Shown here piece by piece: positions 33,964-42,455 of a DNA stretch of 53,338 nt. The stretch is from Brooklawnia sp937867175. Its GTDB lineage: Bacteria; Actinomycetota; Actinomycetes; Propionibacteriales; Propionibacteriaceae. The notes below the pieces were generated by a model. The model was not told the origin of the DNA. It did not search any database and saw only the letters and a list, made by a program, of their open reading frames with translations. Position numbers and translations under genes: made by a program. Positions within the stretch are counted from its first letter, which is position 1, and every line of letters begins with the position of its first letter. The stretch covers positions 1 to 53,338 of the forward strand of contig DAISIR010000017.1 in assembly GCA_036821905.1 (NCBI GenBank). Reading direction: 5' to 3'.

Positions 33964-35994
33964 TCAGCCGCCCTCAGAGGTCGGGGGGGCGCTGCTCGAG
34001 GTTGCGGGTGTGGACGCCGACGGGCTTGCGGAGTGCTGCAGAGTGCCCACCCACAGCACGATCGGCACGGTCTTGTCATGGGTTTCGCCGGCCGACGGTG
34101 ATTGTTCAACCACTCGGCCCACCAGCGCCGTGTCGTCGACGTCCCGCTGCTCGACCCTCGGCGTGCTGGTGAAGCCGACCGCCACCAGCCGCTCCTGCGC
34201 TTGCGCCAGACTGACATGCTCACTTGCCAGGTCTGGCACCACGGCTCGGCCCTGTGCCACATAGAGCACGATCGGGGTGCTGCGGGTCACCTGCTCTCCA
34301 GCGGTCGGTGAGGTGCGGATCACCTGCCCTTCCCGGGCCGAGGCGGGCTCCTCACCCACGTTGGCCGTTTGGATGGTGACATCGGTGAAGCCGGCCGCGG
34401 TCAGTGTGCTGCGCGCGGTGGTGCCGTCCTGGCCCACCAGGTCGCCCGGCATCCGGGTCATCCCGGACGCGACATACAGCGTGACCTGCTCGTTCGTCGC
34501 GACCTGGGTGCCCTCGGCGGGGTCGACCCGGACGACCTCACCCTCTCGGGCGTCCAGGCTGTCGAGTCCGGCTGGAGCGGGGAGCGGCTCGATCTTGGTG
34601 AAGCCGGCCTCCCGCAGCAGGGCTACGGCCTCGCTCTGCAGCATGCCGACAAGCCCTGCCGGTATCTCGGAGACCGGCGGTCCCGCATTGACGGTGAGGG
34701 TGACCGTGCTGCCCACCAGCACCGAGGCGTTGCCCTGCGGGTTCTGCCGGATGACGGTACCTTTGCCTTCCGCAGGTCCAGCCACCTGCTCGACCTTCGG
34801 TGTGAGCTGCGCCCCCGTGATGAGTTCGACGGCGGCCTCCTCCTGGAAGCCGATCACGGCGGGCACCGGCACCTCGTTGTTCGACGGATTGCCCACCAGC
34901 CGCCAGGCGAACAGGCCGAGCGTACCGATCAGGAGCACCAACAAGCCGATGAGCATCACGGTCGCCGGAGAGATTCCGCGCTTGTGCGGTGGCTCCTCTT
35001 CTTCGGTGTAGAAGCTGTCCTCGGCGTCTTCGGCCGCTGCTTGGTCGAGTTCCTCCTGCACGGGTAGCGCCCGAGTCGGCCCGGCACTGCTGGCCGGGGT
35101 GGCATCGTCGACTGGGACGACCGCTGGTAGGTGTGCGGTGACAGGCTGGTCGTTCAGCAGCCGCCAACAGTCGTCGCGCATCGCCTTGGCGGATTGATAG
35201 CGATCGTCGGGGCTCTTGGCGAGCGCCTTCATCGTGATCGCGTCCATCTCGGGGGTGATGTCGGCGTCCAGCTGGCTGGGGGGGATCGGCATCTCACGCA
35301 CATGTTGATAGGCGACGCTCACCGGCGAATCGCCCAGGAACGGGGGACGCCCGGTCAGCAGCTCGTAGAGCAGGCAACCGGCCGAATAGATGTCGGAGCG
35401 GGCGTCCACGGGCTCGCCGCGCGCCTGCTCGGGTGAAAGGTATTGCGCGGTGCCTATCACTGCGGCGGTCTGCGTCATGGTGGCGGAGGTGTCGGATACT
35501 GCGCGCGCAATGCCGAAGTCCATCACCTTGACGGCCCCGGCAGGGGTGATCATCACGTTTGCCGGCTTGATGTCGCGGTGCACGATGTCGTGCTTGTGCG
35601 AGCTGCTGAGCGCCTCCAGCACACCTATGGTGTATTCGAAGGCCTTCGCCGGCTCAAGTGCTCGGCCCTGCCGCAGGATCTCGCGCAGCGTGTGGCCCTC
35701 GACCAGTTCCATCACGATGTAGGGCACCGAGATGCCGGACGCCGGGTCGACCTTCTCGCCGGTGTCGTAGACGCTGACGATGTTCGGGTGGTTCAGGCCG
35801 GCGGCGGACTGTGCCTCCCGCTGGAAACGCGCCTGAAAGGTGCTGTCGGTGGCCAGGTCGACCCGCAAACGTTTGATCGCGACCAGGCGGTCGAGGCGCA
35901 GATCGCGGGCGCGCCAGACCTCAGCCATCCCGCCACGCCCGATGACCGCCTCAAGCTCGTAGCGGCCACCCAGGACGATCGGTCCGTCGGTCAT
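33964..35994 (-). CDS. pknB: Ser/Thr protein kinase with four PASTA repeats
   Basis: A 676-aa receptor kinase: ATP site GRGGMAEVW and Lys41, HRDIKPAN (139-146), DFG (159-161), TAQYLSPEQARG activation loop. A transmembrane helix follows at about 343-370, then four extracellular PASTA domains beginning near VPAVIGF, EIPAGLVG, RMPGDLVG and VVPDLASE, ending in a Ser/Pro tail. PASTA domains bind muropeptides and lipid II. ATG 35994 is chosen (AGGAG 8 nt upstream). It ends the PstP-RodA-PbpA-PknB run; no pknA is found. Confidence 0.95.
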   Translation of the reverse strand: MTDGPIVLGGRYELEAVIGRGGMAEVWRARDLRLDRLVAIKRLRVDLATDSTFQARFQREAQSAAGLNHPNIVSVYDTGEKVDPASGISVPYIVMELVEGHTLREILRQGRALEPAKAFEYTIGVLEALSSSHKHDIVHRDIKPANVMITPAGAVKVMDFGIARAVSDTSATMTQTAAVIGTAQYLSPEQARGEPVDARSDIYSAGCLLYELLTGRPPFLGDSPVSVAYQHVREMPIPPSQLDADITPEMDAITMKALAKSPDDRYQSAKAMRDDCWRLLNDQPVTAHLPAVVPVDDATPASSAGPTRALPVQEELDQAAAEDAEDSFYTEEEEPPHKRGISPATVMLIGLLVLLIGTLGLFAWRLVGNPSNNEVPVPAVIGFQEEAAVELITGAQLTPKVEQVAGPAEGKGTVIRQNPQGNASVLVGSTVTLTVNAGPPVSEIPAGLVGMLQSEAVALLREAGFTKIEPLPAPAGLDSLDAREGEVVRVDPAEGTQVATNEQVTLYVASGMTRMPGDLVGQDGTTARSTLTAAGFTDVTIQTANVGEEPASAREGQVIRTSPTAGEQVTRSTPIVLYVAQGRAVVPDLASEHVSLAQAQERLVAVGFTSTPRVEQRDVDDTALVGRVVEQSPSAGETHDKTVPIVLWVGTLQHSASPSASTPATSSSAPPTSEGG

Positions 35995-36043
35995 CTCGAG
36001 GCTCCTTTCGAGCAGGCTGGGACGATGCCTGCCGAACAGACAC

Positions 36044-37450
36044 TCATGAGACTGCCTCCATGACCGCCCGGGCCACCGGCGTCGCCGTGCCGGCGGCATC
36101 GGTGGCGAGGTAGACAGCCACCGCAACGTTCTTCTCCGCGGCGAACCCGGCGAACCAGGAGTGGGACGCCGCACCCGGGGTCGTCTCGGCGGTACCGGTC
36201 TTGCCGCCGACCGTCAGACCCGAGATCTGGGCCTGGGTGCCGGTGCCGCGCTGCACCACGTGCGTCATCATCTCTTGCAGCGTCGCCGCGTTCGCCGGTG
36301 TCATCGCCTGGTTGACCACGGTCGGCTGGTGGCTGCTCATCACCCGCTGGTTGTTGTTGCGAACCTCTGACACCACGTAGGGCTCCATCACGGTGCCGTC
36401 GTTGGCGATGGCGCCGGCCACCACCGCCATCTGTAGCGGGGTCGCAGCGACCTCGAACTGGCCGATGGCACTCATCGCGAGCTGCGCTTGGTCGGGGTCG
36501 GCCGGGAAGGTGCTGACCGCCGACGCCATGTCGCCCCCGAACGCGGAATCGAAGCCGAACGCCTGGGCCTGCTCACGGATGACATCATCGCCGAGGGCGA
36601 GGCCGACATTGGCGAACGTGGTGTTGCACGACAGGGTCAAGGCGTTATCCAGTGACTGCTGGGTGTTGCCGCAGGCGGCCAGGTTCGGCAGCGTGATCGT
36701 GGTGCCGGGCAGCGGCAACGCCTGGGGGGTGTCGATCATGGTCTGCGGGGTGTAGCCGTGGTTGAGCGCCGCCGCCGCCACGACCAACTTGAAGACCGAT
36801 CCCGGGGCGAAGATTTCCTTCGTCGCCCGATCGTTCATCGGCTCGGTAGGGTCGGCGGTCAACTGAGCCCACGCGTCTTGGGTGGCCGGGAAATCGAGGG
36901 ACGCCAGCGCCGAGGGGTCGTAGCTCGGTCTGCTGACCCACGCCAGTACCGCTCCGGTGGTGTAGTCGATCGCCACCACGGCCCCGTCGCGGTCTCCGAG
37001 GGCGTCCCAGGCCGCCTGCTGGGCGTGCGGCTGGATGGTCGTCTGGACTTGGCCGCCCTGAGCGGTACGCCCCGACAACGTGTCCACGATCCGCTGGGTG
37101 AACTGCGAGTCGGCCTGCCCGACCAGTTCGGCGTTGTACAGCGACTCAAGCCCGCTGCGTCCGAAGATGTAGGAGTAGTAGCCGGTGACCGGCGCGTACA
37201 GCGGCCCGTCCAGGTATTGCCGTTGGTTGGCGTAGGGACGCGTCCCGGTCTCGACACTGGAGGCGACGGGGGTGTTCGCGGCCAGGATCGGCCCCCTGGG
37301 GGCGCCGAACTGCTCGTCCTGAACACGGGTATTGCGTGGATCGTTGGTGAGTTCGTCGGTCCGAATCCAGTAGCCGGCGGTGGCGTTGACCAACAAAGCG
37401 AGGAACATCAGGATGGTCACGACCGCCACCCCACGGATCGACTTATTCAT
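36044..37450 (-). CDS. pbpA: Penicillin-binding protein PbpA (class B)
   Basis: A 468-aa transpeptidase: short cytoplasmic tail, one transmembrane helix (10-28), an N-terminal PBP-dimer-like region and the transpeptidase domain with SxxK (APGSVFK, Ser218), SxN (SCN) and KTG (GGKTGTAE). It crosslinks peptidoglycan, paired with the glycosyltransferase RodA. ATG 37450 overlaps the rodA stop by ATGA. The frame runs on far upstream inside rodA, but that part is not coding. Confidence 0.94.
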   Translation of the reverse strand: MNKSIRGVAVVTILMFLALLVNATAGYWIRTDELTNDPRNTRVQDEQFGAPRGPILAANTPVASSVETGTRPYANQRQYLDGPLYAPVTGYYSYIFGRSGLESLYNAELVGQADSQFTQRIVDTLSGRTAQGGQVQTTIQPHAQQAAWDALGDRDGAVVAIDYTTGAVLAWVSRPSYDPSALASLDFPATQDAWAQLTADPTEPMNDRATKEIFAPGSVFKLVVAAAALNHGYTPQTMIDTPQALPLPGTTITLPNLAACGNTQQSLDNALTLSCNTTFANVGLALGDDVIREQAQAFGFDSAFGGDMASAVSTFPADPDQAQLAMSAIGQFEVAATPLQMAVVAGAIANDGTVMEPYVVSEVRNNNQRVMSSHQPTVVNQAMTPANAATLQEMMTHVVQRGTGTQAQISGLTVGGKTGTAETTPGAASHSWFAGFAAEKNVAVAVYLATDAAGTATPVARAVMEAVS

Positions 37451-38856
37451 GAGCCGGCACCACCCTGGGCTTGGATCACCGATGTCTCGTCCTCGGACAG
37501 GTTCGCGTCGACCGAGCCGACGGTGGTGGCCGGACGCCTCGCCTGGTGGCTGATCACCATAAGCATCGCGACGATCATCCAGTTGGCCACCAGCGAACTG
37601 CCGCCCTGGCTCATGAAGGGGGTGGTCAGGCCGGTCAGCGGCAGCAGCCGGGTGACACCGCCGATGATCGAGAAGACCTGCAGCGCGAAGACGAAGCTGA
37701 ACCCGGCAGCCAGCAGCTTGCCGAAGATCACGGTCGACGTCAGGGCCACCCGAAGCCCCCGCGCCACCATCAGCAGGTAGACAATGATGATTGCCATCAG
37801 GCCGACCAGACCGAGCTCCTCGGCGATCGCGGCCGAGATGAAGTCGGAGCTGGCCACCGGTGTCAGCCCCGGACGACCCATCCCCCAGCCACGGCCGAAC
37901 AACCCACCCCATGCCATGCCGAACTGGGCGGTGATGATCTGGTAGTTGCGGTCGTAGTCGCTGAACGGGTCGAGCCAGCTGGAGATCCGGGTGGCGACGT
38001 GCGGGGCGACCTGGCCGATCAGCAGAGCTGCGGCGGCGAAGGCGCCCACCCCGATCACCACCCAACGGACCTGGCTGGTGGCGACGAACAGCATCATCAC
38101 GAACAAGCCGAAGAAGAGCATCGAGGTGCCCAGGTCGTTCTGGAAGACCAGCACCAGCAGGGCCGCGGCCCACATCACCCCGATCGGGACGAGGTCGCGC
38201 ATCCGCGGCAGGTGGAAGCCCAGGACGCGACGTCCGGCCAACTGCAGCAGGTCGCGGTTCGCGGTGAGATAGGACGCGAAGGCGAGTGTCAACACGATCT
38301 TGGCGATCTCGGCGGGCTGGAACGAGTAGCCGAAGACCTCGATCCAGATCTGCGAGCCGTTCTCGACATTGCGCGGCGAGGCCAGGCCCGGCACCAACGG
38401 CAGCAGCAGCAGCACCATGCCCACTAGGAAGAGCACGTAAGGAAAGCCCTCGAGGACGCGGTAGTCGCGCAGGTAAATCAGGATCAGTGCGAACAGGCCG
38501 ACCCCCAGTACGGTCCAGACCAGCTGCATGGTCACCGCGTCCATGGGTGGCTCGAAGCCGATGTCGATGCGGTGGATCATCGCCAGCCCCAACCCGTTCA
38601 GGGCCAGCACACAGGGCAGGATCACCGGGTCTGCGTAGGCGCATTTGACCCGGACGACCAGGTGCGCGCCGATGCACAGGGCAAGCCAACCCACGCAGAT
38701 CAGCACTGAGGTGACGGTGAGGGTGTCACCGCGGTTCAGGTGCGTGGTCAGGTAGCCGCCGATGCCGAACAAACTGGCCAACAGGCACAGCCCGAGTTCG
38801 GCGTTGCGCTGTTTGCGGTAGACCACTACCGGCAGGGCTTCGGGCGTGGCCATCAT
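37447..38856 (-). CDS. rodA: RodA/FtsW-family peptidoglycan glycosyltransferase
   Basis: A 469-aa integral membrane protein with about 12 helices. SEDS landmarks include FQPAEIAKIVLTLAFASYL, FQNDLGTSMLFFGLFVMML and AAIAEELGLVGL plus the final FMSQGGSSLVANW. It polymerises lipid II. ATG 38856 (or 38853) overlaps the pstP stop (ATGATG). An open frame extends upstream to 39174 inside pstP and is not coding. Confidence 0.94.
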   Translation of the reverse strand: MMATPEALPVVVYRKQRNAELGLCLLASLFGIGGYLTTHLNRGDTLTVTSVLICVGWLALCIGAHLVVRVKCAYADPVILPCVLALNGLGLAMIHRIDIGFEPPMDAVTMQLVWTVLGVGLFALILIYLRDYRVLEGFPYVLFLVGMVLLLLPLVPGLASPRNVENGSQIWIEVFGYSFQPAEIAKIVLTLAFASYLTANRDLLQLAGRRVLGFHLPRMRDLVPIGVMWAAALLVLVFQNDLGTSMLFFGLFVMMLFVATSQVRWVVIGVGAFAAAALLIGQVAPHVATRISSWLDPFSDYDRNYQIITAQFGMAWGGLFGRGWGMGRPGLTPVASSDFISAAIAEELGLVGLMAIIIVYLLMVARGLRVALTSTVIFGKLLAAGFSFVFALQVFSIIGGVTRLLPLTGLTTPFMSQGGSSLVANWMIVAMLMVISHQARRPATTVGSVDANLSEDETSVIQAQGGAGS

Positions 38857-40325
38857 CCGCAAGCCTCCAGGTCTGGACGAGGGGTGGCCGTTCCGGACGG
38901 GGTGGCGGCCGGCGCCGATGACGTGCCGGTCGCCCCAGGGCTGACGCCGGGGCTGGCCGAACTGCCCGGCGAAGCCGGGGTGGCGCCGGCGGTCGGGGCG
39001 GGGGTACCGGCCGCCCGCTCGGCGATGCAGCGTTCGGCCATTCGTCCCAGCTCGGAGAGCGACTGGTGGGCCTCTTCGAGCGAGCCGTATTGCAGGTCTT
39101 GGCTTTCCACCCGGCTGGCGTAGTAGGGCGGCAGATCGGCGACCTGGATGCTGCTCGTCTCGACCTTGCTCCACAGTCCGCGTCCCAGGATCTGCTCCGG
39201 GAGGCCCCGGTAGATCGCCACGCGCTTCTCGTCCGGGCCGATGAAGTACTGCGTCTGGACGTATCTGCGGATGCCCCAGAAACCGACCAGCGTCACCACC
39301 AGCAGGGCCAGCACAGTGAGCAGCACCGGCAGGAGGCGACGCCGACGCGAGGGCAGATGCGGGCTGTACCGGATGGTCTCGAACTGGTCGGGGTCGATCA
39401 AACCCGCTGGTGGGTTGTCGACGGACCCCGCTGTCGCCAGCGCCACGGCATCGATCGGCAGGCGCGAGGTGTCCTCACGCCAATCGGCATCATCGGAGCG
39501 TGGCCGGCCGGCCCGCGGGATCTTGACGGTCTGGGCGGCACCGAGGACTCGCGGGGTGGCCGCCTCCAGCTCGTCATCATGCTCGACGACGTCGGCGAGC
39601 ACCAAAGTGATGTTGTCGAGCCCGCCGCCGGCACGCGCGGCTTTGGCGAGCGCTGCGACGGCGGCATCCAGGTCGTTGGTCACGGCGACCAATCCGGCGA
39701 TGACGTCGTCGTCGATCATGCCGGACAGGCCGTCGGAGCAGAACAGCAGGCGGTCACCGAGTTTGGCGTCCACCAGTTGGTAATCGGGGATGTGGGTTGG
39801 TTGGCCGTTCAGCACCTTCAGCAGCAGCGAGCGGTGCGGGTGCTCGGCGGCCTCGGCCTGGGTGATCTTGCCCTCGTCCACCAGCGACTGCACCCAGGAG
39901 TGGTCGTGGGTGAGTTGACGGAACTCGCCGTCCCGCAGCAGGTAACCGCGGGAGTCGCCGATGTGGGCGATGCCATATTGGCTGCCCGAGAACATCAGGC
40001 CGCAGACCGTGGTGCCCATGCCCTCCAGCGAACGATCGCTGACGACCAGGTCGGCCAGCGCATCGTTCGCCTTGGTCAGTGCGCCACCGAGAGCTTCCAG
40101 CATCTGCTCGCCGGCGAGTCGTTCGCCCGGCGCTTCGGGACGGTTCAGCTCATCGACGCGCCGCAGTTCCCGGACCGCAACCGCGCTGGCGAGGTCGCCG
40201 GCGGCGGCGCCGCCCATGCCGTCGGCCACCGCGATCATCGTGGGCGAGACGTAGGCCGAATCCTGGTTGTTGCTTCGAACCAACCCGATCTCGGAATGCG
40301 CCGCGACCCTCAGCGAGAACGCCAT
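38853..40325 (-). CDS. pstP: PP2C-family Ser/Thr protein phosphatase PstP
   Basis: A 490-aa membrane phosphatase counteracting PknB. The cytoplasmic PP2C domain (residues 1-235) shows NQDSAYVSPTMIAVADGMGGAAAGDLAS, the metal-binding aspartates of GDSRGY, SDGLSGMIDDD and the final GGLDNITLVL. A transmembrane helix (LPVLLTVLALLVVTLVGFWGI) near 335 leads to an extracytoplasmic domain ending in a Pro/Ala/Thr-rich stretch. It overlaps rodA by ATGA. Confidence 0.95.
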   Translation of the reverse strand: MAFSLRVAAHSEIGLVRSNNQDSAYVSPTMIAVADGMGGAAAGDLASAVAVRELRRVDELNRPEAPGERLAGEQMLEALGGALTKANDALADLVVSDRSLEGMGTTVCGLMFSGSQYGIAHIGDSRGYLLRDGEFRQLTHDHSWVQSLVDEGKITQAEAAEHPHRSLLLKVLNGQPTHIPDYQLVDAKLGDRLLFCSDGLSGMIDDDVIAGLVAVTNDLDAAVAALAKAARAGGGLDNITLVLADVVEHDDELEAATPRVLGAAQTVKIPRAGRPRSDDADWREDTSRLPIDAVALATAGSVDNPPAGLIDPDQFETIRYSPHLPSRRRRLLPVLLTVLALLVVTLVGFWGIRRYVQTQYFIGPDEKRVAIYRGLPEQILGRGLWSKVETSSIQVADLPPYYASRVESQDLQYGSLEEAHQSLSELGRMAERCIAERAAGTPAPTAGATPASPGSSASPGVSPGATGTSSAPAATPSGTATPRPDLEACG

Positions 40326-40328
40326 AAA

Positions 40329-40820
40329 TCAGGCCTCCAGCTGCATCTGCGAACGCCCGATGCGGATCACGTCTCCAACGTTGATGCGGGTGGGCTGGCT
40401 GATCTGCTGGCCGTTGACGTAGGTGCCGTTAGTGGACGCCAGGTCTTCAACGACGAAGCCCTCATCGTCGCGCCAGATCTTGGCGTGCCGGCTGGACGCG
40501 TAGTCGTCGTCCACATCGAGCTCGCACGCCGATGCCCTGCCCAAGATGATCTCTTGGCCCACTTCGGGCAATGTCGCGCTGGCCCCGGACGCGCGCCCGG
40601 TGGTGATGGCGACCTTGGTCGGCGGCGATTTGCCACCCTTGCGTCGGCGCAGGCCACCTTGGTGGATCGAGGACGCGCGCTCGTCGGCGGCCACAAGTTC
40701 TTCCTTCGTGACCCGGCGGCCGAACAGGTCGGCGCGGATGGTGTTGACCACGAACAGAATGAAGACCCACATCAGCAGCAGGAAGGCCACTTTGAGCGAG
40801 GCGAGAAGTAGTGTACTCAA
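40329..40820 (-). CDS. fhaB: FHA-domain protein FhaB
   Basis: A 163-aa protein: N-terminal transmembrane helix (VAFLLLMWVFILFVVNTI), basic linker and C-terminal FHA domain with GRASACELDVDDDYASSRHAKI and NGTYVNG. It binds phosphothreonine on PknB substrates and links to PbpA/RodA. The start is uncertain: TTG 40820 puts the anchor at the N-terminus and lies 4 nt past the fhaA stop; TTG 40835 overlaps fhaA. Confidence 0.92.
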   Translation of the reverse strand: MSTLLLASLKVAFLLLMWVFILFVVNTIRADLFGRRVTKEELVAADERASSIHQGGLRRRKGGKSPPTKVAITTGRASGASATLPEVGQEIILGRASACELDVDDDYASSRHAKIWRDDEGFVVEDLASTNGTYVNGQQISQPTRINVGDVIRIGRSQMQLEA

Positions 40821-40824
40821 GGTC

Positions 40825-41541
40825 TCACGACCCAACAGGCGAGTGCACGAGCATGCGTGTCGACCCGATCTCGATTCGCGAGCCGTCAGCCAAGGCCACG
40901 TTGGTCACCCGCTGCCCGTTCACTATCACCCCGTTGGTTGAGCCGAGATCCTCGACGCTCACGTCGACCTCACCGGCCCCGTCCTGCTTGACGACGACGC
41001 GTGCGTGCAGCCGCGAGATACCCGGATCGTTGATCCGCAGGTCGGCCTCGCTGCCGCGTCCGATGGTGAAACCGGGCGGCAACAGCGGGTGACGGACGCC
41101 GTTCACCTCAAGTACGAGCGGGGCGCGCCTGATCGCGGTGGAGGACGCCGCCCCGCCGCTCTCGGCCACCGTCGCGACCGCCTCGGAATCGACGCGGAAA
41201 CGACCGACCGTCAAAGACTCATCGCACTCGTAGTCGATGCGGATGGGACCGTTGAAAACGTAGCGGCGCTCACCGGCGTGGCGACGCATCTCGGGAACGA
41301 TGTCGTCGTTGATGGCGCGCGCCATGGGGGCGAGTTCGTCGTAGTCGTGGGTGGACAAGTAGACGGTGAAGTTGTTGGGCACCAAGCGCTTGTCGCGGTT
41401 CAGCAGCTTGGCCTGCGAGTCGAGCTCCTTGGTCAGCCGGGTGGCGATCTCGATCGGCTCTACCTCGCTGCGGAAGGCACGCGCAAAGACGTTGTTGACC
41501 ACGTTCTCAAGCTTGCGCTCGACACCATGCAGCCAACCCAT
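40825..41541 (-). CDS. fhaA: FHA-domain protein FhaA (DUF3662)
   Basis: A 238-aa protein whose N-terminal DUF3662 domain (MGWLHGVERKLENVVNNVFARAFRSEVEPIEI) is followed by an Ala/Ser linker and an FHA domain: FTIGRGSEADLRINDPGISRLHARV, with STNGVIVNG. It is a phosphopeptide scaffold connecting PknB to the MurJ flippase in Mycobacterium. It is the first gene of the 7.6-kb minus-strand run. A GGGAAGGAG site precedes the ATG. Confidence 0.93.
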   Translation of the reverse strand: MGWLHGVERKLENVVNNVFARAFRSEVEPIEIATRLTKELDSQAKLLNRDKRLVPNNFTVYLSTHDYDELAPMARAINDDIVPEMRRHAGERRYVFNGPIRIDYECDESLTVGRFRVDSEAVATVAESGGAASSTAIRRAPLVLEVNGVRHPLLPPGFTIGRGSEADLRINDPGISRLHARVVVKQDGAGEVDVSVEDLGSTNGVIVNGQRVTNVALADGSRIEIGSTRMLVHSPVGS

Positions 41542-41652
41542 GGGCGCCTCCTTCCCGCTGATGACAGCCTGCTCAATGATGCACTGACCCTACCGGGTCG
41601 GCTGAGCGGGCCAAGGCCACCCCTGTATTGCGTGCGGTGCCCAGATGCGATC

Positions 41653-42045
41653 TTAGCCCCGGTTGGCGTGCGCTTCGGCGTCGGCCGCATTCATTTCGGC
41701 CACCTTCTGCCGGACCTCGTCCATATCAAGCGCACGCACCTGCTCGATGAGGCTCTCCAACGCAGCCGCCGGCAATGCGCCGGCCTGGGAGAAGACCGGA
41801 ATACCCCCGCGGAAGATCATCAGGGTCGGGATGGAGGTGATGCCCGCGGCACCGGCCAGCTCCTGCTGGTCCTCGGTGTCGATCTTGCCGAAGGTGATGT
41901 CGGTGTGCTTGTCACTGGCCTGCTCGAAGACCGGTGCGAACTGGTGGCACGGACGGCACCAATCAGCCCAGAAATCGAGGAAGACGATCTCGTTCTCACT
42001 AAGCGTCTCGTCCAGGTTCTCTTTGGTGACTGCGACGGTTGCCAT
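41653..42045 (-). CDS. trxA: Thioredoxin
   Basis: A 130-aa thioredoxin with catalytic CRPC (Cys30-Cys33; motif WCRPC) and the cis-proline loop TSIPT near residue 71, plus a 25-residue C-terminal helical tail. WCRPC differs from the classic WCGPC by one residue, which tunes redox potential. AGGAGA lies 7 nt before ATG 42045. Two sigma-R-type promoters lie upstream, implying induction by disulfide stress. No trxB is adjacent. Confidence 0.92.
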   Translation of the reverse strand: MATVAVTKENLDETLSENEIVFLDFWADWCRPCHQFAPVFEQASDKHTDITFGKIDTEDQQELAGAAGITSIPTLMIFRGGIPVFSQAGALPAAALESLIEQVRALDMDEVRQKVAEMNAADAEAHANRG

Positions 42046-42083
42046 CTGCGCTCTCCTGTATTCAACGTTTGCGAACGCCTTTG

Positions 42084-42111
42084 CAACAAGGTGATGACTG
42101 GCGGTATTCCC
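42084..42111 (-). promoter_or_regulatory. Sigma-R (SigR/SigH)-type promoter P1 of trxA
   Basis: Minus strand: GGGAAT (42111-42106), exactly 18 bp, GTTG (42087-42084). This matches the actinobacterial sigma-R consensus GGGAAT-N18-GTT. The expected mRNA leader is about 35 nt. Confidence 0.8.
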
Positions 42112-42155
42112 GTGGCTCGTCGGTCGGCGCGGTCACCGTCGTCGGTGCTGCCCGT

Positions 42156-42182
42156 AACAATGTGATGACCGGCGGCATTCCT
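42156..42182 (-). promoter_or_regulatory. Sigma-R-type promoter P2 of trxA
   Basis: Minus strand: AGGAAT (42182-42177), exactly 18 bp, GTT (42158-42156). It is part of a 34-bp segment repeated at P1 (42085-42118 and 42156-42189; 29 of 34 identical). Confidence 0.75.
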
Positions 42183-42265
42183 GGGGCTCCCAGACCCTGA
42201 ACGTACGGCGCGAGACATGGTGCGTGGTCCTGGGCAATCGGCCACGCGCCCTACGCGCCCTGGAG

Positions 42266-42360
42266 ACAAAAAGAGATCGGGACTCGCGTACCCACCCCCT
42301 GAGACGCGAGCCCCGACCTGCAGTCGTGCATCAATGGCCGGGGGGACCACTGGAATCGAC
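42266..42360 (-). ncRNA. Candidate ~95-nt structured small RNA
   Basis: Minus strand: hairpin 1 (42360-42323; inner stem CAGTGG/CCATTG, loop TCCCCCCGG with six C). Hairpin 2 (42316-42277) has 13 bp, a 14-nt G-rich loop, then ATCTC and TTTTT like an intrinsic terminator. The only mismatch in each stem is A-C on the plus strand but G-U on the minus strand, favouring the minus orientation. It resembles actinobacterial 6C RNA in size and in its C6 loop, but only one loop is C-rich, so the family is unproven. Confidence 0.5.
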
Positions 42361-42363
42361 CGT

Positions 42364-42393
42364 GTATTAATCTTGCCACGCGTGCCTGAACAA
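42364..42393 (-). promoter_or_regulatory. Possible promoter of the small RNA
   Basis: Minus strand TTGTTC (42393-42388), 18-bp spacer, TAATAC (42369-42364). The predicted start coincides with the first stem of the RNA. Weak match to consensus. Confidence 0.3.
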
Positions 42394-42455
42394 CTCCAAT
42401 CGGCGCGCGCGACGCACTGGTCGATTTCCTGGCGCCGAATGGAAGGGCTGGTCAC

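Noticed and set aside
37451..38689. Upstream extension of the pbpA frame through rodA
   Set aside because: The translation is Arg/Gly/Pro-rich and lies inside the conserved rodA gene; the pbpA start with its membrane anchor is at 37450.
42219..42250. A further 9-bp hairpin between P2 and the small RNA
   Set aside because: A single stem with a 14-nt loop in GC-rich DNA and no supporting feature; it could be part of the RNA's surroundings but is not needed.
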